64,000 nt of DNA from the NCBI GenBank assembly GCA_902774295.1, contig CACYHP010000001.1, positions 682,001 to 746,000 of the forward strand. The letters run 5' to 3'. Under the pieces are notes generated by a model. The model did not search any database. It was not told the DNA's origin and saw only the letters and a list, made by a program, of their open reading frames with translations. Every line of letters begins with the position of its first letter. Position 1 is the stretch's first letter. Position numbers and translations under genes: made by a program. The DNA is from an uncultured Bacteroidia bacterium (lineage in GTDB: Bacteria; Bacteroidota; Bacteroidia; Bacteroidales; F082). Of the stretch, positions 25,301 through 31,731 are shown in pieces.

Positions 25301-26487
25301 GTGTAACCCAATCCGGTGAGGTATGATGTCACAGTGTTGAGGTTACGGATCTGTGTCGTGTCCATGTTTTGGATCAGGTCGTTGGCTGAGTTGTCAGGGA
25401 ATGGCGGACCTGAATAAATATTCGGATGAACCTTGTCTTGGTTATAAATCCATTCTTCTTCACCTTCACCTAAGTCGGTGAATGCCACTATGTTGCGGCA
25501 GTCGTCGAAGTTCGAGTTGGTGTTTGTGACCCACACCTCTATCTTGGTGATGTTGATGTCTGATGTCACCGTTGGCAGTGTCGCGAGTGCTGCCTCGTAG
25601 TTATCGCGGAAATACTGGCTGAGGAAGAAGTGTCTGTTCTCTTCGTAATCAAGGGCTTCGAGTGAGAAGTTCTGTGTCAGTGCGCCGCCGCTCACCGCGA
25701 TGTTTTGTGTCTCGCTGTCTTGGTATGATGCGATGGCAGTGACTGTCGTCTTACCGAATTTCAGTTTTGTTTTAAAACCGAAAAGTGATTGAGTACCAGT
25801 GATTAAGGTGCTTTGCAGAGGCATGCTGACGTTACCAGCCTCGATGAGTTGCAGGATGTCGTCTTCGTCGCCTTCGTATTTCAGGGTGAATTTATTTTCA
25901 AAAGAGAACTGTGTCTTGGTGTTGTAGCTCATCTTAAACTGGATCTTCTCGCCGATTTTCGCGGAAGCGCTGAGCTGGATGTTCTCAGTGAAGTCGAAGT
26001 TTGTGGTTCTCTGTTGTGCCACGGTGAGTGACGGGTCGCGGCGGCGCTGGTATTTTATACCGAATGTCACGTCGGCGGAACCTTGCAGCTTGATGTCGAT
26101 GGTGTTGCTGCCGAAAATCTTGTCGAAGACCTTGCCACCAACATAAATAGGAGGTATCAGCGAGTTACCGTTGCTGTTGCCCATTGCCGACTCACGACGG
26201 TCTTTCCAGTAATCATTGATAGCTTTTTTCTGTACGAAATCGGAATACTGATCTTGCGTCATGATGTACGGCTCGCGGTAGGTGAAGTCGCCGATTTTGC
26301 TGACGAAGACATATTGTCCGGTGACCGGGTCGTATTCTATGGTGCGTGTTATGTTTTCAGGATCTTTAAGCTGTATGCCAGTCTGCTCGCCCTGACCAAA
26401 AGGGTCGTCGTTGCTCTGCGCGTTGGCGTTGTAGCCGAGGCAGACCAGCAATAAGGTTAAAATATATATTAACTTCCTGATAATCAT
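19399..26487 (-). CDS. sprA: Cell-surface protein SprA (Sov), type IX secretion translocon
   Basis: A very large outer-membrane protein of 2362 residues with signal peptide MIIRKLIYILTLLLVCLGYN. SprA forms the giant beta-barrel through which type IX cargo crosses the outer membrane. Visible family features are the early DPENITRTIEYDPVTGQYVF and IKLQGSADVTFGIKYQRRRD stretches, QSLFGFKTKLKFGKTTVTAI, a domain near FARFIQGINKSSQQTGTSYI with DDFEGAKSTIDM, and many alternating aromatic strands up to the terminal TNVFAGITARFSLSQ. Length fits the family (about 2300-2500). It starts ten bases after ruvA, a pairing conserved in the phylum. Several genes in this window encode likely cargo. Confidence 0.96.
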   Translation of the reverse strand: MIIRKLIYILTLLLVCLGYNANAQSNDDPFGQGEQTGIQLKDPENITRTIEYDPVTGQYVFVSKIGDFTYREPYIMTQDQYSDFVQKKAINDYWKDRRESAMGNSNGNSLIPPIYVGGKVFDKIFGSNTIDIKLQGSADVTFGIKYQRRRDPSLTVAQQRTTNFDFTENIQLSASAKIGEKIQFKMSYNTKTQFSFENKFTLKYEGDEDDILQLIEAGNVSMPLQSTLITGTQSLFGFKTKLKFGKTTVTAIASYQDSETQNIAVSGGALTQNFSLEALDYEENRHFFLSQYFRDNYEAALATLPTVTSDINITKIEVWVTNTNSNFDDCRNIVAFTDLGEGEEEWIYNQDKVHPNIYSGPPFPDNSANDLIQNMDTTQIRNLNTVTSYLTGLGYTSGRDFEKIQKARKLSTNEYTVNRKLGFITLNITLNSNQTLAVAYQYTVIGQDGVFQVGEFSDQGIQEPNLLTAKMLKSTTVNTKMPMWDLMMKNVYNIRAYQVASTNFTMNILYLGNENGVATGYFADAPDNIREYSLLNLMGMDRLNSQNNPIEGGDGMFDFVNGAATNGGTINASTGRIYFTVLEPFGSQIREKIFPHNPELAEKYAYDSLYTMTKVMAQQYTDKNKYRLEGRYTSSSGSEINLNALNVQPGSVRVTAGGIPLVENVDYTVDYTLGRVTILNEALLNSGTTINVSLENNTALSTIRKTFLGARVEHEINPTFIIGGTILHLSERAYTTKVNYNDEPISNTIYGFDINYQTESQWLTDVLDKLPLYETKTMSRVTVSGEFARFIQGINKSSQQTGTSYIDDFEGAKSTIDMHQWNFWHLASTPQNQNNLFPEGSSSGLENGKNRAKLAWYTIDQSVFYDRYGNLLPPNITNEELSDNRVRQVLLTEVYPNKDIQAGTSTNMAVLNLAYYPKDRGPYNYDTDNLNEDGTFTNPEDRWGGIMRAIESSDFNSTNVEYIEFWMMDPFYEGQDQTNIGQLYFNLGDISEDILRDGRKSYEHGLPTTSVVENVDTTVWGRVPSLQALVNAFNSDPDSRKYQDIGYDGLQDGDERSFFADFLRTMQTKVNAAAYSQLSNDPSSDNYHYFRGSDYDSDPVYSSILERYKRYNGNEGNSPSETEYTEDYTTNNSTLPDQEDINGDNTLSESENYYQYVIELDPSKMRTSGQNFISDIREAVVQVANGTTQRVKWYQFRIPVREPSRVIGNIEGFSSIRFMRMFMKGFKSDIVLRFATLDLVRGEWRTYTNAIQAPGEYQPGDQTNHTVFEMSAVNVEENSGRRPVPYCIPPGIEQEVYTGATSTVRQNEQALQLTVKNLVDGDARGVYKATEFDFRFYKKLKMFVHAESFSDTDPVLDNEVTAFIRFGSDITDNYYEYEVPLKMTPWGTSITDEYGIWPEYNNFEIEFEKVVNAKSNRNTAIANGNTEIKVNRLYVEYDGKNLIKVLGNPTISEVRSMMIGIRNPKVDGEVPQDKSVIIWVNELRMTDLTSDGGYAATGRVEAYLADLGRVTVAGSYKSAGYGSLETKITQNDLRSQRYYSVAADLDLGKFMAPEKSGMTVPVHFDHNNTTITPEYNPLDPDVKLKRSLQDLDSHGKDSLNALSRDVTTQTNFNVTNMHKNRVGSKKPHFWDVENLNASYAYTNQEQSTPDLEYNRQKSHRGGIGYTYTTSAKPWTPFAKKKWASSSYMQIFKDFNLYYLPKSFSFNTEMYRQIHTQKMRNKSTGLILLKETTAKTWDWTRNYDFRYDITKNLNFTYTAATQAYIYEPAGNPERNSDEWNANRDTVRDELMKFGSISRFNQTVKLNYTIPINKLPFCDWLGSTINYTGNYRWIANSRYTQVRQGNTIENDNNVQFTVSADLTKLYNRSTYLKNLMSPRRTPNNKGRSREQSNDSVQKKESVNIGKAIADNTLRILFSVKKITFTYAKNNGVSLPGFMTEPSILGMDYAWAPGLGFVVGQNNHVLNTAINKGWLTCDSTFNRPYTERMSETYNYKVIMEPFTDLKIEVTGNRTYAENFSEYFRADEMGIFQFYTPTTGGNYSISYLMTATSFADGDKLFNNLREYRQEIANRLAHENGTWVNMGEPYIEDESTGDIYPYGYTSNSQEVLTYAFLAAYSGKSPDKVSFGLFQKVALPNWTINFTGLTKIPALKKYFKTITLSHAYKSTFSISAWSNDINYDASNDMAVYAGTNTRISQYDMSQILISEQYSPLIGINLAFNNSLTPSIEYKKTRTVTLGFSNNQITEVNGREIVIGCGYTFKDLGFSMSLFDGSGSKKVSNDLKLKLDIGFRRDMTKLRSIDEGNSQISSGQDKINIYLTGDYTLSQRLGMQVFFKYDMTNPFIANAYKTTNVFAGITARFSLSQ

Positions 26488-26497
26488 ACTATTTTAA

Positions 26498-27082
26498 TTA
26501 CAAAAGTCTAAGTGATTCCTTGATGAGATCCTCTACCGACGGGTTGTCCATCTGTTTGAGGAGTTTGTCGAGGGTCTTCTCGATACTCGTCTTGTTGAAA
26601 CCTAAGACCATTAATGCAGATAACGCTTCGTCTTTCAATGTATTGTGTCCGACAGGTGAAATTTCATCGCCGCCCGCCTCGAGCTTGCCGACCTTGTCGT
26701 GGAGGTCGACGACGATGCGTTGTGCTGTCTTCGCGCCAATGCCTTTCACTCCCTGAATCATCCGGACATTGTTGGTGGCGATGGCGTCCACTGCTTCTTT
26801 CACTGTCATCGACGACAATATGAGGCGGGCGGTGTTGCATCCCACTCCCGACACCGTGATGAGCTGAAGGAAGAGCTCTCGCTCGCTCTCAGTGTAGAAT
26901 CCGTACAAAGTATGCGCGTCTTCACGTATCGCGAGATGCACAAACAGCTTCACGTGCTGTTGTTCGCCAATCGCCGTGAAAGTGTTCAAGGTGATATTAA
27001 TCAAATATCCAATTCCTTGATTATCAAGCACTACGTAAGTGGGATTTTTCTCAACAACGGTTCCCGAAATGAAACTATACAT
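26498..27082 (-). CDS. ruvA: Holliday junction branch migration protein RuvA
   Basis: A 194-residue DNA-binding subunit of the RuvABC resolvasome. It binds four-way junctions as a tetramer and loads the RuvB motor. The N-terminal OB fold (MYSFISGTVVEKNPTYVVLD), two helix-hairpin-helix motifs (TVSGVGCNTARLILSSM and VKGIGAKTAQRIVVDL) and the C-terminal RuvB-binding helices (DEALSALMVLGF) are all present. It is the promoter-proximal partner of sprA, with a -7 box (TATTTTTGC, minus strand, 27112-27120), and is divergent from the phosphofructokinase gene. Confidence 0.97.
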   Translation of the reverse strand: MYSFISGTVVEKNPTYVVLDNQGIGYLINITLNTFTAIGEQQHVKLFVHLAIREDAHTLYGFYTESERELFLQLITVSGVGCNTARLILSSMTVKEAVDAIATNNVRMIQGVKGIGAKTAQRIVVDLHDKVGKLEAGGDEISPVGHNTLKDEALSALMVLGFNKTSIEKTLDKLLKQMDNPSVEDLIKESLRLL

Positions 27083-27111
27083 ATCAAAAATTGTCTGTTA
27101 TCTTAAAACTT

Positions 27112-27120
27112 GCAAAAATA
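27112..27120 (-). promoter_or_regulatory. -7 box of ruvA-sprA
   Basis: TATTTTTGC on the minus strand, 30 bases upstream of ruvA; the only visible promoter box before sprA. Confidence 0.5.
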
Positions 27121-27157
27121 ATAAAAAAATTGATATGGGAATTAAGGAATTTTTTAA

Positions 27158-27166
27158 TAAATTTGC
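27158..27166 (+). promoter_or_regulatory. -7 box of the phosphofructokinase gene
   Basis: TAAATTTGC, a TAnnTTTG match, 37 bases before the ATG at 27204; divergent from the ruvA promoter. Confidence 0.5.
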
Positions 27167-27203
27167 AGTGTTGTTTTGTCAATACAAATAAAAATTTACA
27201 GAT

Positions 27204-28424
27204 ATGAAATCAATTGTTATTCTCGCCGGCGGTGGTCCGGCACCAGGCATCAACACGGTGGTGGCCACTGTGGCGAAGACATTTTTAAACGACGGGTTCC
27301 GCGTGATAGGACTCCATGAGGGTTATAAAAACCTGTTCAAACCTAATCCGAGGACGGTCGATATTGACTTTATTTACGCCGACCAAATCATGAAAATGGG
27401 TGGCTCGGCACTGCAGATGAGCCGTTATAAACCGAAAGACGAGGAGTTTAACGTTGATTTCTTCGTGAAAAACGATGTGAACCTCCTGGTGACAATAGGT
27501 GGCGATGACACAGCCTCGACAGCGAACCGCATCTCCAAGTTCTTGATGAAAAACAATGTACACGTTCAGAACATCCATGTGCCGAAGACCATCGACAACG
27601 ACCTTCCGTTGCCTGAAGGCAGCCCTACATTCGGATATTATTCAGCTAAGGAAGCTGGTGTGAAGATTTTACAGACCGTTTACGAGGACGCTCGCACCAG
27701 CGGCAACTGGTTTGTGGTGTCGGCAATGGGTCGTGAGGCAGGTCACCTCGCATTCGGCATGGGCTATGCCTGCCATTACCCGATGATTATCATCCCGGAG
27801 ATGTTCTATAAGACAGAGGTCACATTCGACAAGATTATGAGGCTTATCATCAGCTCTATGATCAAACGTAAGATGCTGGGCATCAATTATGGTGTGGCGA
27901 GCGTTTCGGAAGGTGTGTTCCACTTCATGACTGATGAGGAGATTCACAACTCGGGCGTGAACTTCACCTACGACGAGCACGGACATCCTGAGCTTGGCAA
28001 CGTCAGTAAGGCTCACATTTTCAATATGTTGCTGCAACAGCGTTTGAAGATGTTAGGCTTGGGTATCAAGAGCCGTCCGGTGGAAGTCGGTTATGAGATT
28101 CGCTGTGTCGATCCTTGCGCTTTCGATTTGCAATATTGCTCAATCCTCGGCTACGGCGTGAAGAAGCTGTTCGATATGGGCATTACTGGCGCCATGGTCA
28201 CCGCTGACCCGAAAGGCCAGGTCAGCCCGCTGTATCTGAAAGATGTGGAAGACGAGAACGGCAAGGTGAAACCACGTCTCGTGAACATGCAAGGCGAGAA
28301 GGCAAAATTAGTGTTCAACCACTGCATGCAGTACATCACTCCAGCCGACTACGAAGAAGCAAAGAAATTCGTTGAAAATCCTGAGGAATACGATTTCAGG
28401 AAGATTCTGAATTGGGCGGAATAA
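27204..28424 (+). CDS. 6-phosphofructokinase, probably pyrophosphate-dependent
   Basis: Glycolytic enzyme of 406 residues that phosphorylates fructose 6-phosphate. The N-terminal AGGGPAPGINTVVATV binds the phosphoryl donor. The catalytic PKTIDNDLPL (near 128) and GGDDTASTANRIS (near 100) are intact. In known families, Asp in place of Gly in GGD(D/G) and Lys in PKTIDND (Gly in ATP enzymes) mark the PPi-dependent type, so pyrophosphate is the likely donor and the reaction would be reversible. Length also exceeds the roughly 320 residues of bacterial ATP-PfkA. A small terminator-like repeat lies downstream. Confidence 0.9.
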   Translation: MKSIVILAGGGPAPGINTVVATVAKTFLNDGFRVIGLHEGYKNLFKPNPRTVDIDFIYADQIMKMGGSALQMSRYKPKDEEFNVDFFVKNDVNLLVTIGGDDTASTANRISKFLMKNNVHVQNIHVPKTIDNDLPLPEGSPTFGYYSAKEAGVKILQTVYEDARTSGNWFVVSAMGREAGHLAFGMGYACHYPMIIIPEMFYKTEVTFDKIMRLIISSMIKRKMLGINYGVASVSEGVFHFMTDEEIHNSGVNFTYDEHGHPELGNVSKAHIFNMLLQQRLKMLGLGIKSRPVEVGYEIRCVDPCAFDLQYCSILGYGVKKLFDMGITGAMVTADPKGQVSPLYLKDVEDENGKVKPRLVNMQGEKAKLVFNHCMQYITPADYEEAKKFVENPEEYDFRKILNWAE

Positions 28425-28482
28425 TTCTCTGACAGGATTGTTATTCAGACAGGATAAACATGATTTACAAGATATTTGTAGG

Positions 28483-28512
28483 GACGTCGCGGGCGGCGTC
28501 CCAATTTTTTTT
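28483..28512 (+). terminator. GC-rich hairpin with T-tract after the phosphofructokinase gene
   Basis: GGGACGTCGC and GCGGCGTCCC pair (one G-U) and are followed by AATTTTTTTT. It resembles the GTAGAGACG palindromic repeat family seen at 34418 and 54676, so it may be a repeat used as a terminator. Confidence 0.65.
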
Positions 28513-28544
28513 ACAATAAAGTTTCTATTTACAAAAAGTTTTAT

Positions 28545-28553
28545 TATTTTTGC
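28545..28553 (+). promoter_or_regulatory. -7 box of the DUF4160-DUF2442 pair
   Basis: TATTTTTGC, a TAnnTTTG match, 28 bases before the ATG at 28581. Confidence 0.5.
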
Positions 28554-28580
28554 AGTTGTAATAGGGACTAAAAATTAATT

Positions 28581-28814
28581 ATGCCAACCGTTTTTTATAT
28601 AAAAGGTTATCGTTTCATGTTTTATTCGGATGATCATGAACCGATTCATGTACATGTTGAAAAGGACAATTGTATTGCAAAATATAATGTAGAACCAATT
28701 GAACAGGTGAATTGCAAAGGTTTTAAAAAGCAAGAGATTAAAGAAATATAGGAAATTGTTGCTGAAAAGAAAGATGTGATAATTGAGAAATGGAAATCAT
28801 ATTTTAAAAAATGA
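28581..28814 (+). pseudogene. DUF4160 family gene interrupted by an in-frame amber stop
   Basis: Reading from ATG 28581 gives MPTVFYIKGYRFMFYSDDHE and then PIHVHVEKDNCIAKYNVEPI, typical of the N-terminal part of DUF4160. A TAG stop falls at 28749-28751 after 56 residues. The frame then continues as EIVAEKKDVIIEKWKSYFKK to a TGA at 28812-28814, which is the expected family C-terminal helix. A single base change in one codon would restore an intact protein of about 77 residues. It is followed four bases later by DUF2442, its usual partner. The N-terminal 56-residue peptide may still be made, but the helix would be lost. Confidence 0.75.
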
Positions 28815-28818
28815 GGTT

Positions 28819-29100
28819 ATGAATAAAAAAGTTAAAAAAGTTTGGGTGGACGATAAGAACGTTTATGTCGAGACAAAGGATGGTCTCGTGGCAAGCTATG
28901 CTTTTTCAAGATGGCCTCGCCTTGCTAATGCTACCAAGGCGCAACGTGAAGATTTCCAATTAACATATCTTGGCATCTATTGGCCTCAAATTGATGAAGA
29001 TTTAAGTTTTGAGGGAATGTTCGCCGATGCTGGCTATTGTGAGCACACAGTTAATGAGGATTCAGTAGTTTATGAAAAACTTGACCCTTCAAGTCATTAA
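28819..29100 (+). CDS. DUF2442 family protein
   Basis: A 93-residue protein starting MNKKVKKVWVDDKNVYVETK. The patterns YAFSRWPRLANATKAQREDF and GIYWPQIDEDLSFEGM are those of DUF2442. The ATG at 28819 is preferred over an earlier in-frame alternative inside the DUF4160 tail because it begins the conserved domain. DUF4160-DUF2442 pairs are widespread on bacterial chromosomes and are often listed as toxin-antitoxin-like modules, but their activity is not established. With the first gene broken, this copy may be an orphan. Confidence 0.88.
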   Translation: MNKKVKKVWVDDKNVYVETKDGLVASYAFSRWPRLANATKAQREDFQLTYLGIYWPQIDEDLSFEGMFADAGYCEHTVNEDSVVYEKLDPSSH

Positions 29101-29131
29101 TCAAATGGATTAAAGGCTGCGAGGTTGATTA

Positions 29132-30400
29132 TTAGTTAATCACCAATTGCAGCGTGCTTCGGCTTCTTTGTTCCACGAAGACTTCTTTTCCTTTGATGAA
29201 TTCTTTTTCGATGCCGTTTTTGTAATGGCGGATTGTGAATAATTGCAAGCCATTATTATAGCGGATGATGAACGACTGCTCGAGGGAGGCGATGAGCTGT
29301 GTGAGCTTGCGCTCGTTCTCGTCAAAGCAGATGGAGAGGTTCAGGGCCGAGGTCTGAATCATGTTGGCGTGGATGTTGAGCTCGTTGAGCATCGCAAAGA
29401 GGATGCCGAGGTTCTGCTCGTTCATGAAGGAATAGTCGCGAGGACGGATGGTGACAAGTGTCTGATTGTCTTTCACTATGAACGACGGGATGTATTTGAT
29501 GAACTTGTCAGTGCCGTCGACGATGGTCGGCTCAAGCGAGGCGTCGAGGAAACAGCGCACTTTCAACGGGATATTCTTGTTTTGCAGCGGCTTGGTGGTC
29601 TTCGGGTGCAGCACTGTGGCGCCGTAAAATGTCAGCTCGGTGGCTTCGGAGTAGGAGAGATGCGGAATCTTCTCGGTGTGCTCGAAGCGTTTCGGGTCTG
29701 CGTTGCGCACTCCGTCGACGTCTTTCCAAACCGATAACTCCTTGGCGTTGAGTAAGTTGGCAAAGATTGCACCGGTATAGTCAGAGCCTTCACGGCCGAG
29801 GGTCGTCGTCACTACTGGCTTCGTCGATGAGCCTATGAAACCTTGGGTGATATACATCGTGCCGTCGTGTTCTTCTTGAAGTTTCTGAATCCTCAGTCGG
29901 CTCTCGTCGAAGTCGACGTTGGCGGCGCGGAAAGTATGGTCGGTGATGATATACTCGCGTGCGTCGAGAAGCTGGTTTTTAATGCCGTTGTCGTTCAGAT
30001 AAGCCGAGATTATCGTCGTCGACAGCATCTCGCCGAAGCTGATGGTCTGGTCGTACTGATAATCGTAGTCGTAACCTGTCTCCTGAAGGTTGAGATACAA
30101 ATCCAAGAAAAGGTTCGTAACCGCTTCAAACACAGGATGTTCGGCGTTGTTGTTGAAAAGCTCGAGCATGATTTTTTCATGATATTCCATGAGGTCTTTG
30201 AGGGCGCCTATCGGCAGATGACCGTCGGCGTCGCGGAATTCCTTGAGCACCTTCTCGATGCCGTTGGTCGTCTTTCCCATTGCCGAGATGACGAGCATCA
30301 AGTCGCTACGGTCTTCATTTTCAAGGATATGCTTGAGATTCCTGACAGCATCAGCGTCTTTCACCGACGCTCCTCCGAACTTATAAACACGATTTATCAT
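29132..30400 (-). CDS. Aspartate kinase
   Basis: A 422-residue monofunctional aspartokinase, which makes aspartyl phosphate at the entry to lysine, threonine, methionine and diaminopimelate synthesis. N-terminal KFGGASVKDADAV, the substrate loop TTLGREGSDYTGAIFA and VWKDVDGVRNADPKR are all present. The C-terminal ACT region (about 300-422) is shorter and more divergent than in well-known lysine-sensitive enzymes, so feedback control cannot be told. No homoserine dehydrogenase domain is fused. No lysine riboswitch is recognised in the upstream gap, which holds an AT-rich inverted repeat. Confidence 0.95.
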   Translation of the reverse strand: MINRVYKFGGASVKDADAVRNLKHILENEDRSDLMLVISAMGKTTNGIEKVLKEFRDADGHLPIGALKDLMEYHEKIMLELFNNNAEHPVFEAVTNLFLDLYLNLQETGYDYDYQYDQTISFGEMLSTTIISAYLNDNGIKNQLLDAREYIITDHTFRAANVDFDESRLRIQKLQEEHDGTMYITQGFIGSSTKPVVTTTLGREGSDYTGAIFANLLNAKELSVWKDVDGVRNADPKRFEHTEKIPHLSYSEATELTFYGATVLHPKTTKPLQNKNIPLKVRCFLDASLEPTIVDGTDKFIKYIPSFIVKDNQTLVTIRPRDYSFMNEQNLGILFAMLNELNIHANMIQTSALNLSICFDENERKLTQLIASLEQSFIIRYNNGLQLFTIRHYKNGIEKEFIKGKEVFVEQRSRSTLQLVIN

Positions 30401-30461
30401 GACGAGATTCTATTTTTCAAAATAACGTCACAAAGATAAGGAATATTTTAATTTTTAAAAA

Positions 30462-30559
30462 CATTAATTACCATCAATTGGCCATTAATTTTTCATTAAT
30501 TAAATTTGTTCTAAAAAATAATTAATGGTCGATTAATGGTTAATTAACGGTAATTAATG
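30462..30559. repeat. Large AT-rich inverted repeat
   Basis: Outer arms CATTAATTACC / GGTAATTAATG pair perfectly. Inner arms AATTGGCCATTAATT / AATTAATGGTCGATT pair with two mismatches. The whole fills most of the 167-base gap between the Gate-domain gene and aspartate kinase and is rich in ATTAAT. It may be a repeat element or a terminator/leader structure. Confidence 0.7.
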
Positions 30560-30567
30560 ATGTTTGT

Positions 30568-31716
30568 TTAGAATATAAGTGCTAATAAAACGTAGATCCA
30601 GTGGGCTGACACTCCTGCTACCAGGCCGCCGATGGTGTGGGCGCCGATAGCCTTAGGGATGAGTTCGCGGTGACCGAGTGAGTCGAGCATGGCAGTGTGA
30701 GTGCTTAAGAAGCCGCTCCAGCACATGCCGATGGCGGTGCACACTGCGATGGCGTTGTTGTTGACGATGCCTTCTGCGATGAACTTAGGCAGCAGACCGA
30801 GTGCGGCGCCGACAGCACCTAATGAGGTGATAGGGAACGCCACGAGTTCCGGGTTTTTGAAACCGAAGAGCCAGTCGAACACGAAGTCGATCTTTCCGGC
30901 GAGGTAAGGCAGCACAGGCACGCCCTCATAAGCCACGCCAGTGTATTCAGCACCCGTTGCCGGTCCGAAGGTCAGCATCATGACCACGGTGGAGATGATG
31001 AGCACGCCCGGGATGATGGCGAGACCGATCGCCACGCCTTCCTTGCCACCGTCGAGGATGGCGTCGAGGAAACGAAGGAACACGTTGCCTTCCGACTTGA
31101 ATGAGATCTTCTGCTCATCGCCGCCGTCAGGATTCTCGTCAGCGTCGAGTTCAGGATATGCCTTCAAGGTGAAACGCTGCATCAGCCTCGTGGAGACGAT
31201 ACTTCCGATGATGGCGCCAAGCAAGCCGACCAAGGCTCCTTTCAAGAAACCGAGACCGAGCATATAGAAAATCACCACCAGACCCATGCCGAAAGCAGTG
31301 CCGAAATTGGTAAGAGAGGCGAGCTGGTATTTCTTGAAATAATGCGCAAAATACTTGTCTTTCGAGAGGGTGATGATAGCTGGGTTATCCGACAAAAACG
31401 TGAGGATTCCGCCGAGAGCCGCCACACCGGGAAGGTTGTAGATAGGCTTCATCAGAGGACGCAGCACGTATTCGATGAGTCGAACCACGCCGAACTCGAC
31501 CAAAAGCTTGCCGAGAGCACCTGAGACGACGCACACCGCCATCAGGAAGAAGACGGTCTCCAGAAGGAGATGATATGCGGTCTGCATGATGGTATTCAGC
31601 ATGTTGGCTGTGCCCATGCGAGTGCCGAGGAATCCGAAAAAGAGAGCGAAGACAAGGAGGAAGATACCTGCCTCGAGACGTCTCTTACTTAGAAATTGCC
31701 AGTTGTTTATTTTCAT
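30568..31716 (-). CDS. Nucleoside-recognition (Gate) domain membrane protein
   Basis: A 382-residue inner-membrane protein with about nine hydrophobic segments. It has two internally related Gate-like halves: LLLETVFFLMAVCVVSGALG followed by LPGVAALGGILTFLSDNPAI, and VAIGLAIIPGVLIISTVVMM followed by FPITSLGAVGAALGLLPKFI. A charged cytoplasmic loop (ELDADENPDGGDEQKIS) separates them. Gate-domain proteins are a family of presumed transporters related to SpmA/SpmB and concentrative nucleoside carriers; the substrate is unknown. It follows a barrel protein gene by 15 bases, so the pair may act together in uptake. Confidence 0.78.
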   Translation of the reverse strand: MKINNWQFLSKRRLEAGIFLLVFALFFGFLGTRMGTANMLNTIMQTAYHLLLETVFFLMAVCVVSGALGKLLVEFGVVRLIEYVLRPLMKPIYNLPGVAALGGILTFLSDNPAIITLSKDKYFAHYFKKYQLASLTNFGTAFGMGLVVIFYMLGLGFLKGALVGLLGAIIGSIVSTRLMQRFTLKAYPELDADENPDGGDEQKISFKSEGNVFLRFLDAILDGGKEGVAIGLAIIPGVLIISTVVMMLTFGPATGAEYTGVAYEGVPVLPYLAGKIDFVFDWLFGFKNPELVAFPITSLGAVGAALGLLPKFIAEGIVNNNAIAVCTAIGMCWSGFLSTHTAMLDSLGHRELIPKAIGAHTIGGLVAGVSAHWIYVLLALIF

Positions 31717-31731
31717 ATTCTGAAGTTTTTG

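Noticed and set aside
30401..30567. Lysine riboswitch upstream of aspartate kinase
   Set aside because: The gap is AT-rich with a plain inverted repeat and shows none of the conserved lysine-riboswitch motifs.
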